Virus record (IMG/VR): IMGVR_UViG_3300028571_000106
Span: 1-25,244 of that record
Length of the DNA: 25,244 nt
Source of the DNA: a virus
Reading direction: 5' to 3' (one strand)
Part shown: in pieces, positions 1 to 6,864 of the stretch
Layout of the letters: each line of letters begins with the position of its first letter
Numbering within the stretch: the stretch's first letter is position 1
Translations under genes and position numbers: made by a program
Notes under the pieces: model-generated
What the model was told of the DNA's origin: nothing
Databases searched by the model: none
The model's input: only the letters and a program-made list of their open reading frames with translations

Positions 1-6
1 CCTCTA

Positions 7-120
7 ATGGCAGTAATTAAAATTTCAGATTCTAAGTCTACGCTACCGCCAGTAATCAAGGTAACTGAAGGCGGAGTTCCTACAGTTTATAAAATCACAA
101 CACTTATTAAAGTTTTCTGA
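7..120 (+). CDS. Small ORF, hypothetical (37 aa)
   Basis: An ATG at 7 opens a 37-codon frame starting MAVIKISDSKSTLPP and ending TTLIKVF before TGA at 118-120. The ATG overlaps a TAA at 5-7 (TAATG), the same one-base stop/start overlap used at eight other junctions in this window. That suggests an upstream gene ends at the window edge and this ORF is coupled to it. The TGA overlaps the extended -10 box of the next gene. The peptide is basic and beta-prone, and I do not recognise it. Its position in a tail-appendage cassette suggests a small virion or fibre accessory protein, but that is only context. The opposite-strand ORF over 43-282 looks like a shadow. It could also be a chance ORF; the junction geometry is the main support. 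Confidence 0.45.
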   Translation: MAVIKISDSKSTLPPVIKVTEGGVPTVYKITTLIKVF

Positions 121-126
121 TATAAT
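118..126 (+). promoter_or_regulatory. Extended -10 promoter, leaderless type
   Basis: TGATATAAT, with the TATAAT hexamer at 121-126. The ATG at 133 follows after 6 bases, so the expected transcription start falls at or next to the start codon, and no Shine-Dalgarno is present. No clear -35 box is seen. The promoter call is inference from motif and spacing. Confidence 0.65.
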
Positions 127-132
127 TAGTCT

Positions 133-561
133 ATGCCTACTGAATATACTTCTCCTGGAACTCCTAACGTTACCGCCACGATTCCAGCCGCTGCAGACGC
201 AGCAAATATTATTGCGGCATTCGAAGACTACCACGACGATGTTGGAAATGCAATAGTTACAAAAGCAAATATTTCTGGTCAAGTTTTTTCTGGAAATGTC
301 ACCGCACCTAATCTCCTAGCTACAACAGGAGTTATAGCACCGACTATTACATCAAACACTGCTTATGAAAATGTTCACACAATCACACTTGTGGGTCAAG
401 CATCTTCTGCTGTTAAAGCTGCAAGATATTATCCAGCAGCTGCTGCCAGCTACAATCCAAACTCTGCAACAGTAAATCAAACAAGAATTATTGTTTCGCA
501 AAATACTCCAGCTACTGCAAACCTTCAAACAGGAGATGTTTGGATTTCTTGGACGGTGTAA
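133..561 (+). CDS. Putative tail fibre/appendage protein (142 aa)
   Basis: The 142-residue protein starts MPTEYTSPGTPNV, rich in Ala, Thr, Asn and Val, with no signal peptide or membrane segment. Residues about 30-70 (EDYHDDVGNAIVTKANISG, then FSGNVTAPNLLATTG) resemble the linker and beta-strand repeats of phage fibre proteins. The C-terminus (RIIVSQNTPATANLQTGDVW) resembles the short motif that closes many aquatic phage fibre modules. The start at 133 follows from the -10 box 6 bases upstream. It lies three bases before the FN3 gene and is probably cotranscribed with it. Role as a small fibre or baseplate appendage is inferred from composition and neighbours, and no catalytic motif is visible. 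Confidence 0.65.
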   Translation: MPTEYTSPGTPNVTATIPAAADAANIIAAFEDYHDDVGNAIVTKANISGQVFSGNVTAPNLLATTGVIAPTITSNTAYENVHTITLVGQASSAVKAARYYPAAAASYNPNSATVNQTRIIVSQNTPATANLQTGDVWISWTV

Positions 562-564
562 AAA

Positions 565-1566
565 ATGTCTGCAACCAATATAACTCTTGGAGAAGGTCTT
601 AGTGACCTTGGCACGGCATGGTTTTCAAGTGCAACAAGTGACTACATTACTTCAGATGTAACTACATCAAATACTGGAACATATGTTTCTGGAGGTTTTG
701 ATTCGCTTGGAAACTCTTATAGATCAAGACCTATTTTAGTTGTAGATGTTACTGTTCGTGTTGGTGGAACAGGTTCAGGTGGACCTACAAGCACTGGTAG
801 CTATCAACCATTACTGTCTACACAATCTGATGGAACTCCAAGTACTGTTTCTGGAGGAAACACAACGCCAGGAGGAACTACTGCAAATGCAGGAACTGAC
901 TCTAACTTTAAATTTGCAGGATTTTCAAATACAAAATATTATTACGGATTTAGGGAACGTGGGGTTGGAAGCAACATCGTTTATGCTCGTGGAGGAACTT
1001 CGGGCAGTATTTATCAAAATGGTAGCTCAGTAGTATCTAATAGTAGAATTAGTGGAAGAATTACACAGGCTAGTATTCCAAATGCCCCAACAGTTTTTGC
1101 AGTAAATTCGGCATCCATTACACCAACAGGTATGCAGTTTACTTGGACAGCTCCAACAGACGATGGTGGAGACATTTGTACGATTAAGGGATACAGAATT
1201 AATTACAAAGCAAATAGTGCGTCTACCTGGGCTGTACTAGTAGCCAATACTGGAAGCGTCACAACCAGTGCAACAGTTAGTGGACTTTCACCATCAACAA
1301 TCTATGACTTTCAAGTTGCTGCACTTAATGACACGACAGACCTACACAATGCTTCAAATTATACTTCTATTACTGCTCACGTTGGTGTTAGAAGTGATAC
1401 TGTAACCGTTACTACATTAGCCGATCATAAATTAAAGGTCTGGGTTGATGGAGAATTTAAAAAAGGTGTTGTAAAAGTTTGGAATGGATCAGAATTTAAA
1501 ACTGTTGCAAACACTAATATTAGTGTGTGGACAGGCTCTGCTTTTAAAAACGTAAAATTAACATAG
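565..1566 (+). CDS. Minor tail protein with FN3 domain and C-terminal WxG repeats (333 aa)
   Basis: Residues 1-170 are a Ser/Thr/Gly-rich beta region. Residues about 173-285 form a fibronectin type III domain: it begins PNAPTVFAVN, has the core FTWTAPTDDGG and the hallmark GLSPSTIYDFQVAALND. Residues 287-333 hold three short Trp-Gly-Phe-Lys repeats (KVWVDGEFKKG, KVWNGSEFKTV, SVWTGSAFKNV). FN3 domains and such VWxG repeats are common in the exposed minor tail proteins of siphoviruses and are thought to help bind cell-surface sugars. The gene starts three bases after the previous stop without a clear Shine-Dalgarno, suggesting coupling. A cell-surface contact role is inferred; the FN3 call is firm. 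Confidence 0.8.
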   Translation: MSATNITLGEGLSDLGTAWFSSATSDYITSDVTTSNTGTYVSGGFDSLGNSYRSRPILVVDVTVRVGGTGSGGPTSTGSYQPLLSTQSDGTPSTVSGGNTTPGGTTANAGTDSNFKFAGFSNTKYYYGFRERGVGSNIVYARGGTSGSIYQNGSSVVSNSRISGRITQASIPNAPTVFAVNSASITPTGMQFTWTAPTDDGGDICTIKGYRINYKANSASTWAVLVANTGSVTTSATVSGLSPSTIYDFQVAALNDTTDLHNASNYTSITAHVGVRSDTVTVTTLADHKLKVWVDGEFKKGVVKVWNGSEFKTVANTNISVWTGSAFKNVKLT

Positions 1567-1568
1567 TG

Positions 1569-1577
1569 TGATATAAT
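1569..1577 (+). promoter_or_regulatory. Extended -10 promoter, leaderless type
   Basis: TGATATAAT with the hexamer at 1572-1577, directly after the stop codon at 1564-1566. The ATG at 1587 follows after 9 A/T-rich bases with no Shine-Dalgarno. The 14-base string GTGATATAATTTAA recurs exactly at 19958-19971 before the short chaperone gene, which supports a phage-specific promoter motif. Confidence 0.7.
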
Positions 1578-1586
1578 TTAAATACT

Positions 1587-1991
1587 ATGGCAACACGTAA
1601 AACTTATTTGGTTGGAAATGTACCACCACTTGTTACTTGGACAGTTGTTCGTGGAGATACCGCAGAATTTCGTGTCTATGTAACTGACGACACAAAAACT
1701 GCACTTAACGTTACATCTTTTACTAAATTGATGCAGATTAAACGTCCAACTGTAGACCAGCTAGTTCCAGAAATGACAGATGCTGCAACACTTATTACTA
1801 CAGTTACACCTGCTGCTGTTGCAGGAGATGGTACTGGAGAATTTACAGTTAAACTAACTTCAACACAGACAAACCTTTTGGAAACAGGTGACCTTTTTGA
1901 TATTGAAATCAAGGACGCAACTAGAATTTGGACAGTCTGCCAGGGCAGTATGATCGTAATTGAGGATATTACTAATTCAGGAATGAGCTAA
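1587..1991 (+). CDS. Putative baseplate/appendage beta-sandwich protein (134 aa)
   Basis: The protein starts MATRKTYLVGNVPP. Its core WTVVRGDTAEFRVYVTDD, followed by LNVTSFTKLMQIKRP and GEFTVKLTSTQTNLL, has the alternating strand pattern of an Ig-like or BppU N-terminal-like domain. In phages such modules attach fibres or receptor-binding proteins to the tail tip. It ends TVCQGSMIVIEDITNSGMS. The stop overlaps the next ATG by one base (TAATG). The start is set by the -10 box 9 bases upstream. No active-site pattern is seen. The family link is a pattern judgement and would need a profile search; an appendage role fits its neighbours. Confidence 0.6.
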   Translation: MATRKTYLVGNVPPLVTWTVVRGDTAEFRVYVTDDTKTALNVTSFTKLMQIKRPTVDQLVPEMTDAATLITTVTPAAVAGDGTGEFTVKLTSTQTNLLETGDLFDIEIKDATRIWTVCQGSMIVIEDITNSGMS

Positions 1992-2299
1992 TGGCTAAAG
2001 CAGTTATTAGTGATGTTAAGCCTGGCTACCTTGGATCCGTAGTACAAAAATCATATCCTAATACTTCTGTAACAGGTGAAGCACATTCTGCAAAAATAAC
2101 AGACATTATTCACGACGCAAAAGTTACATCTATAAGTTATCCACTTACCACAATTAGTGACATTGTTTATAATGCAAAACCAATTAACGTTATTCCTTTT
2201 TATGTAAGGTTTATAAATGTTGGAATTGCAGGGTATGGACCAGGAAACCCTGCACCAATTGGTATTGCCATTGTTGGTACAAGTAACTTCATTTTATAA
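1991..2299 (+). CDS. Hypothetical appendage-cassette protein (102 aa)
   Basis: I do not recognise this 102-residue protein. It starts MAKAVISDVKPGYLG and carries two similar internal segments, ITDIIHDAKVTSISY (about 36-50) and ISDIVYNAKPINVIPF (about 55-70), suggesting a small duplicated beta-hairpin unit. The C-terminal third (GYGPGNPAPIGIAIVG) is Gly/Pro-rich. There is no signal peptide, membrane helix or Cys pair. It overlaps the previous gene by one base (TAATG), so it is probably translated by coupling and forms a two-gene unit with it. A small partner or cap for the preceding beta-sandwich protein is possible but unproven. Confidence 0.6.
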   Translation: MAKAVISDVKPGYLGSVVQKSYPNTSVTGEAHSAKITDIIHDAKVTSISYPLTTISDIVYNAKPINVIPFYVRFINVGIAGYGPGNPAPIGIAIVGTSNFIL

Positions 2300-2308
2300 A
2301 AAGATTGA

Positions 2309-2317
2309 TGATATAAT
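2309..2317 (+). promoter_or_regulatory. Extended -10 promoter, leaderless type
   Basis: TGATATAAT with the hexamer at 2312-2317. The ATG at 2327 lies 9 bases downstream, and the intervening bases hold no Shine-Dalgarno. This is the third near-identical promoter in the appendage cassette. Confidence 0.7.
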
Positions 2318-2326
2318 TAATGTATT

Positions 2327-2773
2327 ATGGTTAGAGCTACCCTTGCAGAAATTAAAGCTAAGTTTGAAACTGGTGATGTACCCACAGGTGCTGACTACGC
2401 ACAGCTTATCGATACACTTGCTGCACAAGCAACTGAGCTTGGGACAGTTGGTAATAATGAAGAAACAATTTCTGGAATTGAGAATGCAACAACAGTAGAC
2501 AGTTTTACAGCAACTAGCTTTAGAATGGTCAAATACTTAGTTTCTATTTCTAAAATTACAGGTGGTGCAAATAAATTCTTTGCAACAGAACTAACAATCC
2601 TTATTGACGGAACAAATGTTAGCGTTAGTCAATATGGAACAATAGACAATGATGGGGATATTGGAACCGTTAGCGTCTCTCAGGCAGGGGCAAATGTAAC
2701 TCTTGTAGTTACCCCAAATCCTGCCGTAACGCCAATCACTGTGCGATACGCTCGTATGGGATTAAAGGCATAA
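2327..2773 (+). CDS. Virion structural protein with cyanophage-type C-terminal module (148 aa)
   Basis: Residues 1-45 (MVRATLAEIKAKFETGDVP, then YAQLIDTLAAQATEL) look like the short helical N-terminus of many fibre and collar proteins, where TGxxPTgxDYaxLIDTL-like strings are common. Residues about 58-148 form a beta module beginning VDSFTATSFRMVKYLVS and continuing ELTILIDGTNVSVSQYG, then GANVTLVVTPN and ending VRYARMGLKA. I know this module from structural proteins of T4-like cyanophages. The same module ends the next gene (residues about 367-468 there). The stop is doubled (TAATAA), and the next gene follows after 15 bases. A tail-fibre or neck-fibre component is likely. Confidence 0.7.
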   Translation: MVRATLAEIKAKFETGDVPTGADYAQLIDTLAAQATELGTVGNNEETISGIENATTVDSFTATSFRMVKYLVSISKITGGANKFFATELTILIDGTNVSVSQYGTIDNDGDIGTVSVSQAGANVTLVVTPNPAVTPITVRYARMGLKA

Positions 2774-2788
2774 TAAGGAGATAATAAA

Positions 2789-4195
2789 ATGGCAACAGTC
2801 AATAAAAACTTTAGAGTCAAGAATGGCTTAACAGTTGACGGTAACGTAACCATCACAGGTACTAACGGTACAATTAACAGTTCAAACATTCTTACCGAAG
2901 CTACCGTGGCATACCCTAATGTATTTGCAACAATTAGTGCTAACGGAACATCAGTCGTTGCAGATACCAGCACTGATACACTTACACTCACACCAAGCAC
3001 TGGAATTACAATTGTTGGTAACGCAACAAGCGATACAATCACAATTACTAACTCAGATCTTGGTTCAGCACAAAACATCTTTAAAACATTCATTGCAAAT
3101 GGAACATCAATTGTAGCGGCTAACAACTCCGACACAATTACCATTACACCAAGTACTGGAATTACTATTGCAGGTAACGCAACAAGCGATACCATTACAA
3201 TTACTAACTCTGGTGTAACAGGTCTTACTGGAACTGCAAATGAGGTTGAAGTTTCTGGATCTACTGGTTCAGTAACAATTGGTCTTCCTAATGACGTAAC
3301 AATTGGCAATAACCTTACTGTTACAGGAAACCTAACAGTTAGTGGTACAACTACAACCCTTAACACAGATACCCTTGCTGTTGAAGACAACATCGTTGTT
3401 CTTAATAGCAATATTACTGGCACACCAACACTTGATGCTGGTATTGAAGTTGAGCGTGGAGATTACACTAATGCAAAGATCTTCTGGAAGGAATCAGCAA
3501 ATGCCTGGTATCTTGCCACTCCTGGAGACTCTGGATCTGCAGCCTCAGAAGCAGTTATTGCAACTGGTGGATCAGTAAACGTATTCAACAACTTTTCTGA
3601 CGGAACAAACATTGCTTCTCCAGATAGTTCAGACGACACCTTTACATTCACAGCAGGTACTGGAGTTACAGCAGTGGTTAGTACAGCAGGAGATTCTCTT
3701 ACAATCACAAACACTGGTGTAACATCGCTTACTGGAACAGCAGACCAGATTGTTGCAAATGCTTCAAGCGGTAGCGTACTTCTTTCACTACCCCAGAGCA
3801 TTAACACAACATCTGCCGTTAGCTTTGCGAATGTTACCGCTGGAAATGTTATTGCAAATACTGTTGTTATGCAACAGGCTGCTATTGACACATTCTCAGT
3901 TGGACTAACAGACACAAGTGCAACTGGTGTAGATACTGCTTGGAGTTCTTCAACATATGGAACTGCAAAGTACACCATTCAGGCTCGTAATGGTTCTGGA
4001 GATATCTACGCAATTGAAATTCTTGCGGTAGCTACAGGATCAAACGTCTATGTAACAGAATATGCTGAAGTATATAGTTCAGCAGAACCAATCATTACAA
4101 CAGACGTTACAAATGCAGCTGGATCAGTACAACTTTCAGTTACTGGAACCAACGGTGTAACTGTTAAAACTACCAGAACATTGATCGAAGTCTAA
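2789..4195 (+). CDS. Tail fibre protein with three 45-residue repeats (468 aa)
   Basis: This gene has an AAGGAG Shine-Dalgarno at 2775-2780. The N-terminus (MATVNKNFRVKNGLTVDG) is shared with the next fibre gene and is probably the tail anchor. Residues 45-89, 97-141 and 265-309 are three 45-residue beta repeats of the type ANGTSxVADxSxDTxTxTPSTGIT. This motif is widespread in fibres of marine and cyanobacterial phages. Between them, residues about 160-240 carry LTVTGNLTVSGTTTTLNTDT and the IEVERGDYTNAKIFWKES motif, which occurs in many aquatic phage fibres. The C-terminus carries the same module as the preceding 148-residue protein. A trimeric, elongated fibre involved in host attachment is the likely role; no lyase or hydrolase motif is visible. 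Confidence 0.8.
   Translation: MATVNKNFRVKNGLTVDGNVTITGTNGTINSSNILTEATVAYPNVFATISANGTSVVADTSTDTLTLTPSTGITIVGNATSDTITITNSDLGSAQNIFKTFIANGTSIVAANNSDTITITPSTGITIAGNATSDTITITNSGVTGLTGTANEVEVSGSTGSVTIGLPNDVTIGNNLTVTGNLTVSGTTTTLNTDTLAVEDNIVVLNSNITGTPTLDAGIEVERGDYTNAKIFWKESANAWYLATPGDSGSAASEAVIATGGSVNVFNNFSDGTNIASPDSSDDTFTFTAGTGVTAVVSTAGDSLTITNTGVTSLTGTADQIVANASSGSVLLSLPQSINTTSAVSFANVTAGNVIANTVVMQQAAIDTFSVGLTDTSATGVDTAWSSSTYGTAKYTIQARNGSGDIYAIEILAVATGSNVYVTEYAEVYSSAEPIITTDVTNAAGSVQLSVTGTNGVTVKTTRTLIEV
2921..3715 (+). repeat. Three copies of a 135-base in-frame repeat in a fibre gene
   Basis: Copies lie at 2921-3055, 3077-3211 and 3581-3715, each exactly 135 bases (45 codons) without indels. Copies 1 and 2 are very similar at the protein level, both ending in GNATSDTITITNS. 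Copy 3 is degenerate, with FSDGTNIASPDSSDDTFTFT in its first half. They probably encode stacked beta units of the fibre shaft. Confidence 0.75.
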
Positions 4196-4210
4196 CTAGT
4201 TAGTTGTCGG

Positions 4211-4248
4211 GTATCATTATCTGGTATAATTTACTAAGGTGATGATAC
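4211..4248 (+). repeat. Inverted repeat flanking promoter and ribosome site
   Basis: GTATCAT at 4211-4217 and its exact reverse complement ATGATAC at 4242-4248 flank the -10 box and the Shine-Dalgarno, ending one base before the TTG start. The arm centres are 31 bases apart, about three helical turns. It could be an operator or an RNA hairpin in read-through transcripts; it may also be chance. Confidence 0.35.
4222..4230 (+). promoter_or_regulatory. Extended -10 promoter before the TTG-start fibre gene
   Basis: TGGTATAAT with TATAAT at 4225-4230. A weak -35-like TTGTCG lies at 4204-4209, giving a short 15-base spacer. The start at about 4237 would leave a leader of roughly 12 bases holding the AAGGTG Shine-Dalgarno (4235-4240). 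A 7-base inverted repeat flanks the whole element. Confidence 0.6.
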
Positions 4249-5556
4249 TTGGCGACTACTAATAAAAACTTTAAGGTCAAAAACGGCTTAGACGTTAATG
4301 GTCCTATTGGTGTTGGAACAGACCCTGATTATGGAATAGAAGGACAAATACTTGTTTCAGCAGGTTCTAACGCTACCCCAACTTGGTCAGACAATTCTGC
4401 AGAATCAACATTTTATTTAGTAAGAAACAATACTGGCTCAACAATAGTAAAGGGAACATTAGTTTCTGCTTATGGAGCAGAACCAAGTGGTCGTATTGAT
4501 GTAACCCCTCACGAAACTACAGGGTTGCAAGACTCAGAACTTCGTGTTATGGGTGTAGCAACTGCAAATATTTCTAATGGTGTAAATGGAACGGTAATGA
4601 GTTTCGGAACTCTCAAGGGTATTGATACTCGTGGAAATGTTGCTAGTGCTATTGCTGTTGGAGATGAAACTTGGACTGAAGGAGACATTCTTTTTGCACA
4701 CCCCACAGTTGCTGGCAAGCTAACTAATGTAAGACCTCAGCACGACTTGGCTGTTGCATTTATTACAGTTAGACACGCCTCGTCTGGACAAATTGCGGTA
4801 CGCATTATTCCAGGAAACCATCACCTTGAATGGCTTCACGATGTATCAATAGCAAATACTGCTGCCACTAATGATATTCTTCAGCTAAATTCTAGCGGTA
4901 TTTGGGTAAACGCTAATCTTGCTACCGCTGGAATAGCTAATCTCTCAGGTGCTACCTTTACTGGCAATGTTGCTGGTACAAATGCTAATCTTTCGGGTAA
5001 CGTAAATGCTACAACTTTCAACGGTAGCGGTTCAGGTCTCACATCTATACCCAATTCTGCTACCACCGCAAACTCAGCAAATGGTGCATCTACAATGGTA
5101 GCTCGTGATTCGAACGGTAGCTTTACTGCAAACGTAGTTACTGCTACAACACTTGTTGGTTCTATAAATGCCGCAACTATTACAGGCACGGTAGCAAATG
5201 GCACAACCACTACTGCTGCATCTGGTGTTGGCTATATGGGTATGCCACAAAACATTATTTCTGCAAACACAGTAGCTGCTGCGGAAAATGCAGGAAAACA
5301 CCTGTACGTAGATACAGGCGGTAGAACATTAACAATCCCATCAAATGCAAACGTAGCCTTTCCAATAGGAACTACTATCGTTATTGTTGCTGGTCATTCA
5401 ACTGGAAATACTACAATTACTATTCAGTCAACAGACACTTTAAGACTTTCTGTAGTAGGAACAACTGGAAGCAGAACACTTGCAGCATACGGTATGGCAA
5501 CTCTAGTTAAAGTTGCAGCAACAACTTGGTTTATTTCAGGAAACGGATTGACATAA
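4249..5556 (+). CDS. Tail fibre protein with conserved receptor-binding-type C-terminal domain (435 aa)
   Basis: The start is TTG at 4249, chosen because AAGGTG lies 8 bases upstream and the encoded MATTNKNFKVKNGLDVNG matches the N-terminus of the preceding fibre. Residues about 55-200 (FYLVRNNTGSTIVKGTLV through HLEWLHDVSIAN) match a domain common in marine phage fibres. Residues about 230-320 are a shaft of short repeats including GSGLTSIPNSATTANSANG. The last 110 residues, from GYMGMPQN through KHLYVDTGGRTLTIPSNA to WFISGNGLT, form a C-terminal domain repeatedly found at the tips of phage fibres and likely to face the receptor. The stop overlaps the next start (TAATG), coupling it to the glycine-rich adhesin gene. 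Confidence 0.8.
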   Translation: MATTNKNFKVKNGLDVNGPIGVGTDPDYGIEGQILVSAGSNATPTWSDNSAESTFYLVRNNTGSTIVKGTLVSAYGAEPSGRIDVTPHETTGLQDSELRVMGVATANISNGVNGTVMSFGTLKGIDTRGNVASAIAVGDETWTEGDILFAHPTVAGKLTNVRPQHDLAVAFITVRHASSGQIAVRIIPGNHHLEWLHDVSIANTAATNDILQLNSSGIWVNANLATAGIANLSGATFTGNVAGTNANLSGNVNATTFNGSGSGLTSIPNSATTANSANGASTMVARDSNGSFTANVVTATTLVGSINAATITGTVANGTTTTAASGVGYMGMPQNIISANTVAAAENAGKHLYVDTGGRTLTIPSNANVAFPIGTTIVIVAGHSTGNTTITIQSTDTLRLSVVGTTGSRTLAAYGMATLVKVAATTWFISGNGLT

Positions 5557-6485
5557 TGCCTGGAGTGCTTGGTGGACTTATTGGTTCTACATTTCAAACT
5601 ATTGCTTTGTCTGAATATCTTTTAATTGCTGGTGGCGGTTCTGGTGCAGCAGAATCAAACTCTTTTGGTCCAGGTGGTGGTGGAGCTGGTGGATATCTTG
5701 AGAGCACTTCTGCTTCTGGATTTTTTCTTGTAGAAGGAAAATCTTATTCTGTAATTGTTGGTGCTGGCGGCACAGGAGTAGCTGCTGGTGGAGGAGTTGG
5801 ATCAAGTGGAAGTAATTCAAGTTTTCAATTTTCAAATTCAGCAGCCGCTGTAGCAACTCTCACTGCAATTGGTGGAGGATATGGCTCACACCGAAACAGT
5901 GTTGAAGGTGGAAACGGTGGTTCTGGTGGTGGTATTGGTGCGTTTCTAAACTCAACCGACAGCGGTGGTATCGGTACAGTCGGACAGGGAACCGACGGTG
6001 GAGGCTCCAACAACACAAACTATCGAAAAGGTGGTGGTGGTGGAGGCTCACTAAACAACTCAGGAGTCAACGCAAACAACAGTAGGGCTGGAAACGGTGG
6101 TCAAGGAAAAACATCTTCAATTACTGGTACGTCAATTGTGTATGCAGGTGGAGGTGGTGGTGCTGCAAACGCAATTGCATCAACTAATGGGACCGCAGGT
6201 AATGATGGTGCTACAGGAACAACTCTTGGAACTTCTGGGGCATCTCCAGGAAGACATACTACTGCTACTACTTCTGCTCGTGTTAATAGTGGTTCTGGTT
6301 CAGGAGGTGTTTCTAATAACGGAAACTCTGGTAATGGTGGTTCTGGATTTGTTGTTTTAAAATATCTAGAAACATACCCAGACCTAGTTATTACTGGCGG
6401 TACTGCAACAAGAACTGTTTCTGGTGGATATAAAATTTATCAATTTAAATCTACTTCAACATTTACAGTAAGGGCTGACATCTAA
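5556..6485 (+). CDS. Glycine-rich adhesin-like tail fibre protein (309 aa)
   Basis: The ATG at 5556 overlaps the upstream stop (TAATG) and is preferred over a start at 5526, which would overlap the fibre frame. After MPGVLGGLIG, the sequence EYLLIAGGGSGA opens a glycine-rich domain with many GGGG, GGSGGG and GNGG strings (to about residue 270), closing with GGSGFVVLKYLETYP. The final about 45 residues (LVITGGTATRTVSGGYKIYQ...STSTFTV) form a capping motif often seen after such domains. Glycine-rich domains of this type occur in phage adhesins, where they can form stacked polyglycine helices with variable loops for host recognition, as in the Salmonella phage S16 adhesin. Receptor binding is therefore likely, by analogy. 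It is coupled to the next gene by TAATG. Confidence 0.75.
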   Translation: MPGVLGGLIGSTFQTIALSEYLLIAGGGSGAAESNSFGPGGGGAGGYLESTSASGFFLVEGKSYSVIVGAGGTGVAAGGGVGSSGSNSSFQFSNSAAAVATLTAIGGGYGSHRNSVEGGNGGSGGGIGAFLNSTDSGGIGTVGQGTDGGGSNNTNYRKGGGGGGSLNNSGVNANNSRAGNGGQGKTSSITGTSIVYAGGGGGAANAIASTNGTAGNDGATGTTLGTSGASPGRHTTATTSARVNSGSGSGGVSNNGNSGNGGSGFVVLKYLETYPDLVITGGTATRTVSGGYKIYQFKSTSTFTVRADI

Positions 6486-6826
6486 TGGCACATTTTGCAG
6501 AAATAGATGAAAACAATATTGTTACTCGTGTTCTTGTTGTTGATAATTCACTAGAGCATCGTGGACAAGATTTTCTAGCTAACGATGTTGGTCTTGGGGG
6601 TACTTGGATTCAAACATCTTATAATAGAAACTTCCGTGGAAATTTTGCAGGTATTGGGTACTTCTACGATTCAGATCTTGATGTATTCTATAGACCACAG
6701 CCATATCCTTCTTGGACACTAGATACTAATAATTGGATTTGGGTAGCACCAGTTGCATATCCAGAAAACGACCTGTTGTATGACTGGAATGAAACATCTC
6801 AATCTTGGATAGAGGCAACTGAATAA
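6485..6826 (+). CDS. Conserved small phage structural protein (113 aa)
   Basis: The protein begins MAHFAEIDENNIVTRVLVVD and continues GGTWIQTSYNRNFRGNFAGIG, YFYDSDLDVFYRPQPYPSW and WNETSQSWIEATE. I recognise this as a family found beside tail-fibre genes in many cyanophages and other aquatic phages, usually annotated as hypothetical. Its regularly spaced aromatic and Trp residues suggest a compact beta domain. The start overlaps the adhesin stop (TAATG), so the two are probably made in fixed ratio. It may be a virion protein, or a partner or chaperone of the adhesin. No enzymatic motif is seen. A bidirectional terminator follows directly. Confidence 0.75.
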   Translation: MAHFAEIDENNIVTRVLVVDNSLEHRGQDFLANDVGLGGTWIQTSYNRNFRGNFAGIGYFYDSDLDVFYRPQPYPSWTLDTNNWIWVAPVAYPENDLLYDWNETSQSWIEATE

Positions 6827-6864
6827 AAAAATAGCCCCTTTCGGGGCTATTCTTATTTCTTTTT
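6825..6864. terminator. Bidirectional rho-independent terminator
   Basis: A perfect 9-base-pair stem, AATAGCCCC (6830-6838) and GGGGCTATT (6843-6851), has a TTTC loop. A run of A at 6825-6831 gives the T tract for the minus-strand gene; the T-rich 6853-6864 serves the plus strand. It sits between convergent genes whose stops are at 6824-6826 and 6853-6855. Confidence 0.9.

Noticed and set aside
2680-3423. Long minus-strand ORF of 247 residues
   Set aside because: It is low-complexity Val/Thr/Leu, complementary to repeated fibre codons, with no ribosome site or promoter; a shadow of the plus-strand fibre gene. The same applies to minus-strand ORFs at 3463-3978, 4881-5210, 13355-13807 and 14383-14748.
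4204-4230. TTGTCG as a full -35 box for the promoter at 4225
   Set aside because: The spacer is only 15 bases and the match is partial; the TG-extended -10 box is enough for the call.
5526-5555. Adhesin start at 5526
   Set aside because: It lies inside the upstream fibre frame; the TAATG junction at 5556 matches the pattern of the other genes.
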